Source: JACTOJ01 sp032335695
Lineage (GTDB): Bacteria; Bacillota; Clostridia; Clostridiales; Clostridiaceae
Direction: 5' to 3'
Length of the DNA stretch: 64,000 nucleotides
Assembly (NCBI RefSeq): GCF_032335695.1
Contig: NZ_JACTOJ010000009.1
Span: 1 to 64,000 of the forward strand
Position numbers and translations under genes: made by a program. The stretch's first letter is position 1. The number at the start of each line of letters is the position of its first letter. The notes under the pieces were generated by a model. It was not told the origin of the DNA. It did no database searches and saw nothing but the letters and a program-made list of their open reading frames with translations. This document shows positions 31,309 through 40,783 of this stretch, piece by piece.

Positions 31309-32151
31309 ATGATTATAGAAAAGATAATAAACAATAATGTAGTTACGGTTGTAGATGAGAAAACAAAACAAGAAAAGGTCATAATGGGAAAAGGCATAGC
31401 TTTTCAGAAAAGAATTGGTGAAAGCGTAGAGGAAGATAAGATAGAGAAAATTTTTGCTATAGAGAATAAAAGCAAGAATCTAAGATTTCAAAGCATGTTA
31501 AAAGACGTAAATATGGAATATATAAAGGTTTCTGAAGAAATAATCAGTTACGCTAAAAAACAGTTAAATTCAGAACTAGACGAGCATATTTATATAGCTT
31601 TGACAGATCACTTGGCCTTTGCGTTTAAAAGATACCATATGGGACTGAAGATAAAAAATAATTTAATATGGGAAATTCAGAGGATACATAAAAAAGAATA
31701 TGCTATAGGTTTATGGGCAATTGATTATATAGAAAAGAAGCTTGGCATAAAGTTTGATTTAGATGAAGCTGGATTTATAGCCCTCCATATTATTGATGCA
31801 GCCTTCAAGGAAGGCATGGATGACACCATGAACATGACAGAGATAATTCAAAAAATACTGAATATAATAAAGTATAATTTTTCAGTGGAATTCGATGAAG
31901 AGGATATTTTGTATGATAGGTTAATAACTCACCTAAAATACTTCGCTCAAAGAATATTGCTGAAAACAAAGCTTCCTGAAGAGGGAGAGGCTTTGCTGAA
32001 CATGATTAAGATAAATTATAAATCTGCATATAATTGTGCACTTAAAATAAAAAAATTTGTGGAAAATAATTATGACTATGAAGTAAATGATGGGGAAGTT
32101 GTATATTTAGCTATCCATATTCATAGAATAGTATCAAAAAAAATTCAATAG
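31309..32151 (+). CDS. BglG/LicT-family transcription antiterminator of the sucrose operon
   Basis: About 280 residues. Residues 1-55 are the CAT RNA-binding domain (IEKIINNNVVTVVDEKTKQE, then GKGIAFQKRIG). Two PRD domains follow with conserved His residues in LTDHLAFAFKRYHMG, FIALHIIDA, RLITHLKYFAQRI and VYLAIHIHRI. PTS phosphorylation of these His residues switches activity by sugar supply. A perfect RAT/terminator lies 4 bp after the stop, followed by the sucrose PTS, so this is the sucrose antiterminator (SacT/SacY role). The ATG at 31309 lies after GAGGAAAAG. Confidence 0.9.
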   Translation: MIIEKIINNNVVTVVDEKTKQEKVIMGKGIAFQKRIGESVEEDKIEKIFAIENKSKNLRFQSMLKDVNMEYIKVSEEIISYAKKQLNSELDEHIYIALTDHLAFAFKRYHMGLKIKNNLIWEIQRIHKKEYAIGLWAIDYIEKKLGIKFDLDEAGFIALHIIDAAFKEGMDDTMNMTEIIQKILNIIKYNFSVEFDEEDILYDRLITHLKYFAQRILLKTKLPEEGEALLNMIKINYKSAYNCALKIKKFVENNYDYEVNDGEVVYLAIHIHRIVSKKIQ

Positions 32152-32154
32152 TCG

Positions 32155-32187
32155 GGATTGTTACTGGTTAAGCAGGCAAGACCTAAA
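32155..32187 (+). promoter_or_regulatory. RAT (ribonucleic antiterminator) site
   Basis: GGATTGTTACTGGTTAAGCA followed by GGCAAGACCTAAA closely matches the LicT/SacY-class RAT pattern. It overlaps the 5' arm of the terminator, so binding by the antiterminator blocks terminator folding. Confidence 0.92.
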
Positions 32188-32230
32188 TACAGGATTAAAT
32201 AAGCTAATCCTGTATTTAGGTCTTTTATTT
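32179..32230 (+). terminator. Conditional terminator controlled by antitermination
   Basis: AGACCTAAATACAGGATTA at 32179-32197 pairs perfectly over 19 bp with 32205-32223, loop AATAAGC, followed by TTTATTTTTT. It ends transcription between the antiterminator gene and the PTS gene unless the RAT is bound. Confidence 0.93.
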
Positions 32231-32245
32231 TTTATAAAAAATAAT

Positions 32246-32267
32246 GACTATGTTTTAAAACAGAGCC
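32246..32267 (+). repeat. Minimal remnant of the interspersed repeat
   Basis: ACTATGTTTTAAAACAGAGCC joins a type B left end (CTATGTTTTAAA) to the complement of the type A left end (TTTAAAACAGAGCC). Nothing lies between them. It may be an internal-deletion product or excision footprint of the element. Confidence 0.45.
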
Positions 32268-32296
32268 AAAATAATAAAACAGGAGGAATAATCTTA

Positions 32297-34195
32297 ATGG
32301 ATTATCAAAACACAGGTAAAGAAATACTTAAACTTATGGGTGGAGAGAAAAATATAGTAAGTGCCACACATTGTGCCACAAGGCTTAGAATTGTGGTAAA
32401 GGATGAGCAGGCTGTAGATACAAAGAAAATCGAAAGCCTCGAACAGGTAAAAGGGGTATTCAATAGTTCCGGTCAGCTTCAGGTAATTATAGGTCAGGGG
32501 GCTGTAAACAAGGTTTACAATGGCTTTATAGAAGATACAAAAATAGCAGAAAGCAGTGTGTCCGATATAAAGAAGGATGCTATGAAAAACATGAATCCTT
32601 TTGAAAGATTTGCTAGAATGCTTTCAAATATATTCGTGCCAATAATACCTGCTATAGTAGCAAGTGGTCTTTTGATGGGACTTTTAGGAATGCTTAATTC
32701 TTTCAATCTGGTTAATTCCAAAAGCGGTATATACACTTTATTAGATATGTTTTCTAATGCCGCTTTCGTATTTTTGCCTATGATCATAGCGTTTAGTGCT
32801 GCTAAAGAGTTTGGAACAAATCCTTATCTTGCAGCAACCTTGGGAGCTATAATGATTCACCCCAATCTTCAAAATGCATGGACACTTGGCAATGGAATTC
32901 AGAATAAAATAGAAATTTTTGGACTTCATGTAGGCATGGTAGGCTATCAGGGAACGGTACTTCCAGTGCTTATAGCAGTATGGATTATGGGATATATAGA
33001 AAGAGCTGTAAGAAAAATTGTACCAGATGTGCTTGATATTCTAGTAACACCTTTTGTTACTTTAATGATTACAGCCCTATTCACTATGCTGATCATAGGA
33101 CCTATAGGAAGAGGGGTAGGAGACGGTATTTCCTATGCACTACAGTCACTTTATAATTCCGCAGGTTTTGTTTCTGGAATAATATTTGGAGGGCTGTATC
33201 CCCTTATAGTTATAACAGGAATGCATCACAGCTTCCATGCTATCGAGGCAGGTCTGTTAGCTAATCCTAATATACACAAGAATTTCTTGCTGCCAATATG
33301 GTCTATGGCTAATGTAGCACAAGGCGGAGCAGCCTTAGCAGTATATTTCGGAAGTAAAAATAATAAAATTAAAGCAATTGCAGCACCAGCTTCTCTCTCT
33401 GCGCTGCTTGGCATAACTGAACCTGCCATATTTGGAGTAAATCTTAGATATGTTAAACCATTTATAGCAGGATGCATAGGCGGAGCTATAGGGGGAGGTT
33501 ACGTAGTATTTACTAAGGTTGCCATGACTGCGGTAGGAGTTACTGGGATTCCTGGACTTACAATAGTGAAGCAAGGTGCCATGATTAATTATATTATAGG
33601 ATTGCTACTTGCCTTTGGAGGAGCTTTTGCTATATCCTTTTTATTAGGTATAAAAGAAGATGAAACAGAAAAAAATTCAAAAGTTTCATTAGAAGCTGCG
33701 GAAGCCGCTGATAATTCGGAAACAGAAGCTGCTGAAGAAATAGATACTATAGTTTCACCTGCCAATGGAATTGCCTTAAGCCTAAAGGAAGTACCAGATG
33801 AAACCTTTGCTCAGGAGCTTTTAGGAAAAGGTGTAGGAATAGATCCTATTGACGGCAGTGTTTTATCTCCTATAGATGGAGAAGTCATACATGTTTTCGA
33901 AACAAAACATGCTATTGCCATAAAAGCTTCCAGCGGAATTGAGCTTTTAATACATGCTGGTATTGATACAGTTAAAATGAATGGAGAAGGTTTTACAAGT
34001 TTTGTTCAAAACGGAGACATAATAAAAAAAGGTGATAAGCTATTGGAGTTTGATTTAGAGAAGGTAAAAAAAGAAGCTAAATCATCAATAATATTAGTGA
34101 TAGTTACTAACACAGATGATATGAAATATGTTAAAAATATTAAGCTGGGCAAAGTTAGTCAAAAGGATGAAGTGGTAGCTGTAGCCATTAAATAA
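32297..34195 (+). CDS. Sucrose-type PTS permease, EIIBCA
   Basis: 632 residues carrying three PTS domains in the order B-C-A. EIIB has its phospho-Cys in SATHCATRLRIVVKDE near residue 27. EIIC (about 100-455) is the polytopic membrane domain of the glucose-sucrose group, with GMHHSFHAIEAGLL and GITEPAIFGVNLRY. EIIA (about 485-632) has the phospho-His in LLIHAGIDTVKMNGEGF. It imports and phosphorylates sucrose to sucrose-6-phosphate. The sugar is assigned from the fructokinase and GH32 hydrolase that follow; beta-glucosides are the alternative for this family. ACAGGAGGAAT precedes the ATG. Confidence 0.92.
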   Translation: MDYQNTGKEILKLMGGEKNIVSATHCATRLRIVVKDEQAVDTKKIESLEQVKGVFNSSGQLQVIIGQGAVNKVYNGFIEDTKIAESSVSDIKKDAMKNMNPFERFARMLSNIFVPIIPAIVASGLLMGLLGMLNSFNLVNSKSGIYTLLDMFSNAAFVFLPMIIAFSAAKEFGTNPYLAATLGAIMIHPNLQNAWTLGNGIQNKIEIFGLHVGMVGYQGTVLPVLIAVWIMGYIERAVRKIVPDVLDILVTPFVTLMITALFTMLIIGPIGRGVGDGISYALQSLYNSAGFVSGIIFGGLYPLIVITGMHHSFHAIEAGLLANPNIHKNFLLPIWSMANVAQGGAALAVYFGSKNNKIKAIAAPASLSALLGITEPAIFGVNLRYVKPFIAGCIGGAIGGGYVVFTKVAMTAVGVTGIPGLTIVKQGAMINYIIGLLLAFGGAFAISFLLGIKEDETEKNSKVSLEAAEAADNSETEAAEEIDTIVSPANGIALSLKEVPDETFAQELLGKGVGIDPIDGSVLSPIDGEVIHVFETKHAIAIKASSGIELLIHAGIDTVKMNGEGFTSFVQNGDIIKKGDKLLEFDLEKVKKEAKSSIILVIVTNTDDMKYVKNIKLGKVSQKDEVVAVAIK

Positions 34196-34218
34196 AAGGA
34201 GGTGTAACAAGGCATTTT

Positions 34219-35187
34219 ATGCTTTGTAATTTTATGAATAATATTTTATGTATAGGAGAATTGCTCATCGATTTTATATGTTCAGATATAAACTCAACTA
34301 TGGTACAGGGTGAGAATTTTAAAAAGAAAGCCGGCGGTGCACCAGCCAATGTTACTGCGGCAATATGCAAATTGGGAGGAAAAGCTTCATTTTTAGGTAA
34401 AGTTGGAAATGATCCTTTTGGAGTATTTTTAAAAAATACCTTAGAAGAAGTCAATGTGGACACATCTATGCTTATTATGGATAAAAACTCCAATACTACC
34501 CTTGCTTTTGTTTCTCTTAAATCAGATGGTGAAAGAGATTTCGTATTTAACAGAGGTGCAGATGGACTTTTAAGATATGAGGAGTTAGATGTAGAAAAAA
34601 TATATTCTAATAAAATCATGCATTTTGGTTCCGCCACTGCCTTATTAGAAGGAGAAATGAAAAATACTTATTTAAGGTTGATAAGGGAAGCCAAAGCAAA
34701 AGAAATATTTATTTCATTTGATCCTAACTACAGAGCAAATCTTTGGGATGACAATAGGGAAGATTTTATAGATATTTCAAAGGAATGCATAGCTATGGCT
34801 GATTTTGTAAAGCTTAGTGATGAAGAAGCAAGGATAATATCGGGATACCAAGACATAAAGGACGCGGTCAAAGCATTAGCAGCGGGAGAAAAAAAGCTTA
34901 TTGCTGTGACCCTTGGCAAAGATGGCACTTTGATAAGTGATGGAGAAAATATTGAAGTTGTAGAAAGCATATCAATAAAATCCATAGACTCAACAGGTGC
35001 TGGAGATGCCTTCGTAGGTGCTTTTTTGTATAAGGTATCTTTATTGGAGGATAGTAAGAGGTTTTTATCAAGCTTTGATGAGGCAAAAAGCATTGTAAGT
35101 TTTGCCAATAAGGTGGGAGCTATTGTTTGCACAAAGTTAGGAGCTATAGCTGCTATTCCAACTTTAGAGGAAGTAGAAAGTTTATAA
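34219..35187 (+). CDS. scrK: Fructokinase (PfkB/ribokinase family)
   Basis: 322 residues. It phosphorylates the fructose released from sucrose-6-phosphate. The PfkB pattern is complete: ILCIGELLIDF at the N-terminus, the first signature in KKKAGGAPANVTAAICKLGGKA, AFVSLKSDGERDFVFNRGADG, and the C-terminal anion-hole motif SIDSTGAGDAFVGAFLY with the catalytic Asp. AAGGAGGTGT lies 14 nt before the ATG at 34219. A second ATG 15 nt later is further away, so the first was kept with some doubt. Confidence 0.93.
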   Translation: MLCNFMNNILCIGELLIDFICSDINSTMVQGENFKKKAGGAPANVTAAICKLGGKASFLGKVGNDPFGVFLKNTLEEVNVDTSMLIMDKNSNTTLAFVSLKSDGERDFVFNRGADGLLRYEELDVEKIYSNKIMHFGSATALLEGEMKNTYLRLIREAKAKEIFISFDPNYRANLWDDNREDFIDISKECIAMADFVKLSDEEARIISGYQDIKDAVKALAAGEKKLIAVTLGKDGTLISDGENIEVVESISIKSIDSTGAGDAFVGAFLYKVSLLEDSKRFLSSFDEAKSIVSFANKVGAIVCTKLGAIAAIPTLEEVESL

Positions 35188-35199
35188 AGGCGGTACAGT

Positions 35200-36669
35200 A
35201 TGTCTAAAGAGCAAGAATTATATATGAATGCTAATAAAGAAATTGAAAAACGTAAGTATAGAATCGATGAGGATTATTATAGATTAAACTATCATTTGAT
35301 GCCTCCAGTAGGTTTTATGAATGATCCTAATGGCTTTATAAATTTTAAGGAGGAGTACCATATATTCTATCAGTTTAATCCTTTTTATCCAGCGGGAAAA
35401 AAAGTATATTGGGGGCATTATAAAAGCAGTGATTTAATTAATTGGCAGCCCATGCCAATTGCCTTATGCCCAAGTGAATGGTATGAAACTCATGGCTGCT
35501 ATTCAGGCAGCGCAGTTTCTGTAGATGGTAAAATGACGCTCATGTACACTGGAAATGTGAAGGATGAAAATAATAATAGAGAAACTTATCAGTGTCTTGC
35601 CCACAGCTCGGATGGAATAACTTTCACAAAAAATGAGAATAATCCTGTTATTTGCAATCAGCCAAAAGGATATACTAGACATTTTAGAGATCCTAAGGTT
35701 TGGAGGCATAATGATCTATGGTATATGGTTCTTGGAGCTCAAACAGAAGCACTAAAAGGAACTGCTTTAATTTATAGCTCTGAAGATTTAAAAGAGTGGA
35801 GTATGCTGGGGGAGGCTGCTGGATCTAACAATAAGGATTTAAGCTTTTTAGGATATATGTGGGAGTGCCCTAATATATTCAGTGTAGATGGTGAGGATAT
35901 ACTTATGTTTTGTCCCCAAGGAGTTCAAGCTCAAGGAGATCTTTACAATAATATATATCAATGCGGGTATCTGATGGGAAAGCTTAATTATGAAACAGGA
36001 AAATTAAGCTATGGAGAATTTATTGAACTGGACAGAGGCTTTGAATTTTACGCTCCGCAGATAACAAAGGATATAAAGGGAAGAACTTTAATCTCTGGGT
36101 GGATGGGACTTCCTGAGGAAGAAGAGGCTCCAACAGCAGAAAAAGGTTGGCTTCACTGCCTCACTATGATGAGAGAGTTGAAAATTAAAGAAAGAAAGCT
36201 AATCCAGCTTCCAATAGAGGAAACAAAACTCTTAAGAAAAAAAGAAATTAGTTATAGTCAAGTTATTGCTTCTGATGAAAGTGTTTCATTTGAAGGAATA
36301 TGCGGTGACAGCTATGAGCTATTATGCAATATTTCCTGGGAAAAGACAGAAAGCTTTGGAATAAGACTTAGATGCAACAGTAAGTTGCAGGAGGAGACAT
36401 TGATTTATTATTCCAGTCGAGAAGAAAAATTAGTGCTTGATAGAAATAGAAGCGGTATGTGCAAACAAGGAATCAGGAGATGCAGCATAAAAAATAACGG
36501 TAAGCTGAATTTAAGAATATTCATGGATAAATCGTCTATTGAGATATTTGTTAATGAGGGTGAGGAAGTATTTACTTCTAGAATATATCCATCCAAGGAG
36601 AGCCAAGGAATAGAATTTTTTTCAATTGGCGGGGAAATAGATTTAGATATTAATTTTTGGCAGATATAA
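35200..36669 (+). CDS. scrB: Sucrose-6-phosphate hydrolase (GH32)
   Basis: 489 residues, intracellular. It splits sucrose-6-phosphate to glucose-6-phosphate and fructose. The GH32 nucleophile is in MNDPNGFINFKEEYHIFYQF, the transition-state stabiliser in HFRDPKVW, and the acid/base Glu in MWECPNIF. The C-terminal third (from about 350) is the beta-sandwich module. The gene starts 12 bp after scrK and is the last of the operon, followed by a terminator. Confidence 0.94.
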   Translation: MSKEQELYMNANKEIEKRKYRIDEDYYRLNYHLMPPVGFMNDPNGFINFKEEYHIFYQFNPFYPAGKKVYWGHYKSSDLINWQPMPIALCPSEWYETHGCYSGSAVSVDGKMTLMYTGNVKDENNNRETYQCLAHSSDGITFTKNENNPVICNQPKGYTRHFRDPKVWRHNDLWYMVLGAQTEALKGTALIYSSEDLKEWSMLGEAAGSNNKDLSFLGYMWECPNIFSVDGEDILMFCPQGVQAQGDLYNNIYQCGYLMGKLNYETGKLSYGEFIELDRGFEFYAPQITKDIKGRTLISGWMGLPEEEEAPTAEKGWLHCLTMMRELKIKERKLIQLPIEETKLLRKKEISYSQVIASDESVSFEGICGDSYELLCNISWEKTESFGIRLRCNSKLQEETLIYYSSREEKLVLDRNRSGMCKQGIRRCSIKNNGKLNLRIFMDKSSIEIFVNEGEEVFTSRIYPSKESQGIEFFSIGGEIDLDINFWQI

Positions 36670-36682
36670 TTAATAAAAATTT

Positions 36683-36728
36683 AAAGACATCACAAGTCAG
36701 AGTTAATCTAGCTTGAGATGTCTTTATG
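36683..36728 (+). terminator. Terminator of the sucrose operon
   Basis: AAAGACATC and ACAAG pair with CTTG and GATGTCTTT around a TCAGAGTTAATCTAG loop that can itself fold. TATGC follows, so it is a moderately strong terminator. Confidence 0.75.
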
Positions 36729-36836
36729 CTTCCATATATAGAAAATAGGGTTACTAGATTTTTTTATTTATGAATGTTAAAATATTAATGTATTAAACAT
36801 AGGATGATTCAATATATGATAAAGGAGAGAGATTTA

Positions 36837-38363
36837 ATGAAGGCAAACTTAAATGAGATACTAGATATAGCTACCAGCAGCAGCTTAACATATCAGCAGA
36901 AACTTTTTAATATTGCAAATGCAGCAGAAAGACTATTTGATCCAAGAGAAATATTAGGCTATACAGATGAAGAAATGACTTATATAGAAAATGAAATGAT
37001 CTGTGACTTAAATGAAGGGTATGCAATTTACAGACCAAGATATATAGTTCCTGATTACAGCGTATTGGTGAAGAAAGGCTGTGAATTTTTGGAATTAGAT
37101 CCGCCAAAGGATTTAGACGAGCTATTAGATAGTCTTTTAATATTATATGCTCACGTACCTTCAATTACATCTTTCCCAGTTTTTATAGGGGATTTAGACA
37201 AGCTTATAGATCCTTTCATAACTGATGAAGATAAAGACTATATTAAAATAAAGAGATTTTTGAACCATGTGGATAAGACTATAGTTGATTCCTTCTGCCA
37301 TGCAGATATAGGACCGGAAAAAACTAAGGCAGGAGAATTGATTTTAAAAGCAGTTATAGAATTAGAGAATGTTACTCCAAATATGACTATAAGATACGAC
37401 AAGGATATTACTCCAAGAGATTTTGCTTTAAAGGCAGCAGAAGCATGCCTCAAGGTATCCAAACCTTCCTTTAGCAATAATAAAAAATATGTTCAAGATG
37501 TAGGAGATCATAGAATAGTCAGCTGCTATAATGCACTTCCTAATGCTGGAGGAGCTTATACTCTTCCAAGACTTAGACTTGGAACTATTGTAAAAGGGGT
37601 AAAATCCCTTGAAGAGCTCTTAACAGATAGATTACCTAAAGTTACTAAGGCAATGGCAGCTATGATGGATAAAAGAGTAAAATTTATAGTAGAGAAATCT
37701 AATTTCTTTGAAAGCTCTTTCTTGGTAAAGGAAGGCTTCATAAAAAGAGAAAACTTTTCAGCTATGTTTGGAATAGTGGGGCTTGCTGATGCAGTAAATT
37801 ATATCTTAGATTTAGAAGGGCTTAACGAAACCTTCGGAACTTCAGAGCGTGGAGATGAAATAGGGCACAGCATACTAAAAGTAGTGGAAGGAATAGCATT
37901 GAGTCATGAAGCAGTATATTGTGAGAGAACTAATAATAGATATCTTCTTCATGCTCAGGTGGGAGCTAGTTTGAGCGAAGAGGATAAATGCAATACCCCT
38001 GCTCATAGAATAAAAGTAGGGCAAGAGCCAATACTTCCTATTCATATAAAGCAAGCTGCACCTTTTCATGAATATTTTACTTCAGGAACTGGAGATTTAT
38101 TTGCTCTTGATCAGACATATTTAAATAAACTGGATGCGGCTTTAGATATAATTGATGGAGCTTTTGCTTCAGGTGCAAGATATATAACTACTTATCTTCA
38201 CAATACAGATTTAATAAGAGTTACTGGATACTTGGTTAAAAAGAGCGAAGCAAACAAGGTAAAAGAAGGTAAGGCAGTGCTAAGAGATACAGATATGCTT
38301 GGAAATGGTTCAAATGCTATGGCTCATGTATTTGATAGAAGAGTAAGAGAAGATGGAAAATAA
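36837..38363 (+). CDS. yjjI: YjjI-family glycyl radical enzyme
   Basis: 508 residues from the ATG at 36837, which lies after AAAGGAGAGAG. This is short for a glycyl radical enzyme and fits the YjjI (DUF3029) family. The radical Gly is Gly464 in the C-terminal motif LIRVTGYLVKKSE, about 45 residues from the end. Candidate thiyl Cys residues are in HRIVSCYNALPNAGGAYTL and YCERTNNRYLLHAQVG. The reaction catalysed by YjjI is not settled to my knowledge. The gene overlaps its activase by 11 bp, so they are made together. It is unlike pyruvate formate-lyase, which is far longer. Confidence 0.88.
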   Translation: MKANLNEILDIATSSSLTYQQKLFNIANAAERLFDPREILGYTDEEMTYIENEMICDLNEGYAIYRPRYIVPDYSVLVKKGCEFLELDPPKDLDELLDSLLILYAHVPSITSFPVFIGDLDKLIDPFITDEDKDYIKIKRFLNHVDKTIVDSFCHADIGPEKTKAGELILKAVIELENVTPNMTIRYDKDITPRDFALKAAEACLKVSKPSFSNNKKYVQDVGDHRIVSCYNALPNAGGAYTLPRLRLGTIVKGVKSLEELLTDRLPKVTKAMAAMMDKRVKFIVEKSNFFESSFLVKEGFIKRENFSAMFGIVGLADAVNYILDLEGLNETFGTSERGDEIGHSILKVVEGIALSHEAVYCERTNNRYLLHAQVGASLSEEDKCNTPAHRIKVGQEPILPIHIKQAAPFHEYFTSGTGDLFALDQTYLNKLDAALDIIDGAFASGARYITTYLHNTDLIRVTGYLVKKSEANKVKEGKAVLRDTDMLGNGSNAMAHVFDRRVREDGK

Positions 38364-39195
38364 AGCAGTAGTAAATAAAATCATACCTTTTTCAAATGTA
38401 GACGGACCAGGAAATAGATTAGCTATATTTTTTCAAGGCTGCAATATACACTGCGTATACTGCCACAACCCTGAAACAATAAATAAATGTGTAGGCTGCA
38501 TGGAATGCGTTTGTAAATGTCCAGTGGAAGCTATTAAGGATAATGATGGGAATATAAGCTTTAATCAGAAGCTTTGCGTAGAATGCGATACATGTATAAA
38601 AACCTGTAAAAAATTTTCTTCACCAAGAACTGCAGAATATACGGCGGAAGAGCTTCTTAAGAAAATAGATGATTATAAGCTATTTATAAGAGGAATTACT
38701 GTTTCAGGAGGAGAGCCAACTCTTAGAGCTGATTTTATTACTGAACTTTTCAAAGAGGTAAAAAAGCTGGGACTTACCTGTTTTGTTGATACTAATGGAT
38801 TTTTTGATAAAGCTAATATGGCGCCTCTAATTGAGGTTACAGATAAATTTATGGTGGACATAAAAGCTGTAGATAATATAGGAAAGCTTTGTGCTACGGA
38901 TATGAGAAATAATTTAGATAATCTTAAGTACCTTTTAAGCTTAAACAAGGTTTACGAGGTAAGGTCTGTAATCATCGAGGATTATATGGATGTAGAGAAT
39001 ACAACAACCACAGTGGCTTCCATTATAAAGGATTATCCAGAGGTAACCTATAAGCTTATAAGAGTTCATGCAGTTGGACTTCAGGAAAAACAGAAGGAGC
39101 TAATTAAGGCTAAAATTCCTTCTGAAGAGAGAATTAGCAGCTTAGTTGAAAAGATAAAGAAAATTGGAGTAGAAAAGGTAGAAGTTATACTTTAG
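38353..39195 (+). CDS. yjjW: Glycyl radical enzyme activase (YjjW type)
   Basis: 280 residues. It uses SAM and a [4Fe-4S] cluster to install the glycyl radical on the adjacent YjjI protein. The radical-SAM CxxxCxxC motif is CNIHCVYC near residue 30. A bi-cluster ferredoxin insert follows (CVGCMECVCKCPVEAI and CVECDTCIKTCKKF), as in larger activases such as those of choline or glycerol systems. Downstream are the SAM-binding GGEPTLR and the barrel strands. It overlaps yjjI by 11 bp. A terminator follows. Confidence 0.93.
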   Translation: MENKAVVNKIIPFSNVDGPGNRLAIFFQGCNIHCVYCHNPETINKCVGCMECVCKCPVEAIKDNDGNISFNQKLCVECDTCIKTCKKFSSPRTAEYTAEELLKKIDDYKLFIRGITVSGGEPTLRADFITELFKEVKKLGLTCFVDTNGFFDKANMAPLIEVTDKFMVDIKAVDNIGKLCATDMRNNLDNLKYLLSLNKVYEVRSVIIEDYMDVENTTTTVASIIKDYPEVTYKLIRVHAVGLQEKQKELIKAKIPSEERISSLVEKIKKIGVEKVEVIL

Positions 39196-39244
39196 CAAAA
39201 TATAAATTATGAATTATAGATGGCAAATTGGAGTATAACAAAAT

Positions 39245-39303
39245 ATTATGAGCTTTGTCCTAAGCTTAAAATTAACTTGGGCAAAGCTCATAATAATTTT
39301 TAA
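39245..39303 (+). terminator. Terminator of yjjI-yjjW
   Basis: TTATGAGCTTTG and AAG pair with CTT and CAAAGCTCATAA (two mismatches), followed by TAATTTTT. Confidence 0.75.
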
Positions 39304-39363
39304 AGCAATTTGCTGTTTAACGTTTTTATTCAAAAATAATATTTTTATAAGGGGGACGAATTA

Positions 39364-40746
39364 ATGGATAAGTCCAAAGAACTTGGGGTGGAGAGCGTAG
39401 GTAGATTATTATTAAAATTTTCTATACCAGCAGTTATAGGAATGCTGGTAAATGCTCTATATAGTGTAGTGGATAGAATATTTGTAGGAAGAGGAGTGGG
39501 CGAAATCGCACTTTCTGGTGTAGGTATAACTTTTCCTATATCAAATGTAATAATGGCGGTGGGTATGCTGGTTGGAATAGGAGCAGCAGCTGTTGTATCT
39601 ATTAAATTAGGTGAAAAAAAGCAGGAAGAGGCAGAAAAAATAATAGGACATACTTTTACACTCTCTATAATGCTTTCAATATTGGTAACTATAATTGGTC
39701 TCATATTTTTGAATCCTATTTTAAAGGCTTTAGGAGCTAGTGCTGAAACTATGCCATATGCTAAACCTTTTGCCACAATAATATTGATTGGTGCAGTTCT
39801 ACAAAATGCTGGGTTTGGATTGAATCCTTTAATACGTGCAGAAGGAAATCCTAAAATGGCTATGGTAACTATGCTGATAGGAGCAGTTCTCAACTTTATA
39901 ATAAATCCTATATTAATATTTGGTTTCAAATGGGGAGTCGTAGGCTCTGCATCAGCTACACTTATATCTCAAGCGGTATGTTCAATTTGGATATTTGCAT
40001 ATTTTACTAAGGGAAAAAGCCTATTAAGATTAAAAAGAAAAAATATGATATTAGAAAAGAAAGTTGTTAATGAAATAATAGCCATAGGAATGTCACCTTT
40101 TTCTATGCAAATAGCAGCTAGTTTAGTAACTATAACCTTCAATAAAAGTCTTTCCAAATATGGAGGGGATTCTGCTATAGGAGCGTTTTCTGTTATAAAT
40201 AGTATAGCTGTGCTTATAATAATGCCGCTATTAGGAATAAATCAGGGTGCTCAACCAATTATAGGATATAATTATGGAGCTAAAAATATAGCTAGAATAA
40301 AAAGAACCTTAAAATATAACATAATAGCAACAACTTGCTTTTCTACAGTAGGTTTCATATTAGTGCAGCTATTTTCTAAGCAGATAATAGAAATTTTTTC
40401 TAAGGATGATAATCAATTTATACTAATGGCAGCTCATGGAATGAGAATTTTTATGCTAATGTTTGCCTTTGTAGGCGCCCAAACTACTTGTGCAAATTAT
40501 TTTCAAGCCGTAGGGAAAGCAAAAAATTCTATGTTTCTAAGCTTACTTAGACAAGTCGTATTATTGATTCCTATGATACTCATACTACCTAATTTTATGA
40601 AATTGAATGGTATATGGGCAGCAGCAGCAGTTTCTGATTTAGTTTCTTCAATAATATCCTATGTTATGACGGCCTCAGAAATGAAGAAGCTTACAAGAAT
40701 TAAGTATGATAAAGATACGGAACTAGAAAATAAAATAGTAATTTAA
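39364..40746 (+). CDS. MATE-family multidrug efflux transporter
   Basis: 460 residues with 12 predicted membrane helices in two similar halves. The N-terminus (LLLKFSIPAVIGMLVNALYS) with VDRIFVGRGVGEIALSGVGITFPI is the usual MATE opening, and PLLGINQGAQPIIGYNYGAKN marks the second half. It exports cationic drugs or metabolites with Na+ or H+. GGGGGACG precedes the ATG. The gene is monocistronic and ends at a hairpin shared with the convergent GGDEF gene. Confidence 0.93.
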   Translation: MDKSKELGVESVGRLLLKFSIPAVIGMLVNALYSVVDRIFVGRGVGEIALSGVGITFPISNVIMAVGMLVGIGAAAVVSIKLGEKKQEEAEKIIGHTFTLSIMLSILVTIIGLIFLNPILKALGASAETMPYAKPFATIILIGAVLQNAGFGLNPLIRAEGNPKMAMVTMLIGAVLNFIINPILIFGFKWGVVGSASATLISQAVCSIWIFAYFTKGKSLLRLKRKNMILEKKVVNEIIAIGMSPFSMQIAASLVTITFNKSLSKYGGDSAIGAFSVINSIAVLIIMPLLGINQGAQPIIGYNYGAKNIARIKRTLKYNIIATTCFSTVGFILVQLFSKQIIEIFSKDDNQFILMAAHGMRIFMLMFAFVGAQTTCANYFQAVGKAKNSMFLSLLRQVVLLIPMILILPNFMKLNGIWAAAAVSDLVSSIISYVMTASEMKKLTRIKYDKDTELENKIVI

Positions 40747-40747
40747 A

Positions 40748-40783
40748 TAAGAATACCGAAGTTTTCACACTTCGGTATTCTTA
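40748..40783. terminator. Bidirectional terminator
   Basis: TAAGAATACCGAAG at 40748-40761 pairs perfectly with CTTCGGTATTCTTA at 40770-40783, loop TTTTCACA. It serves both convergent genes; the stop codon of the minus-strand GGDEF gene lies in the loop. Confidence 0.88.
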
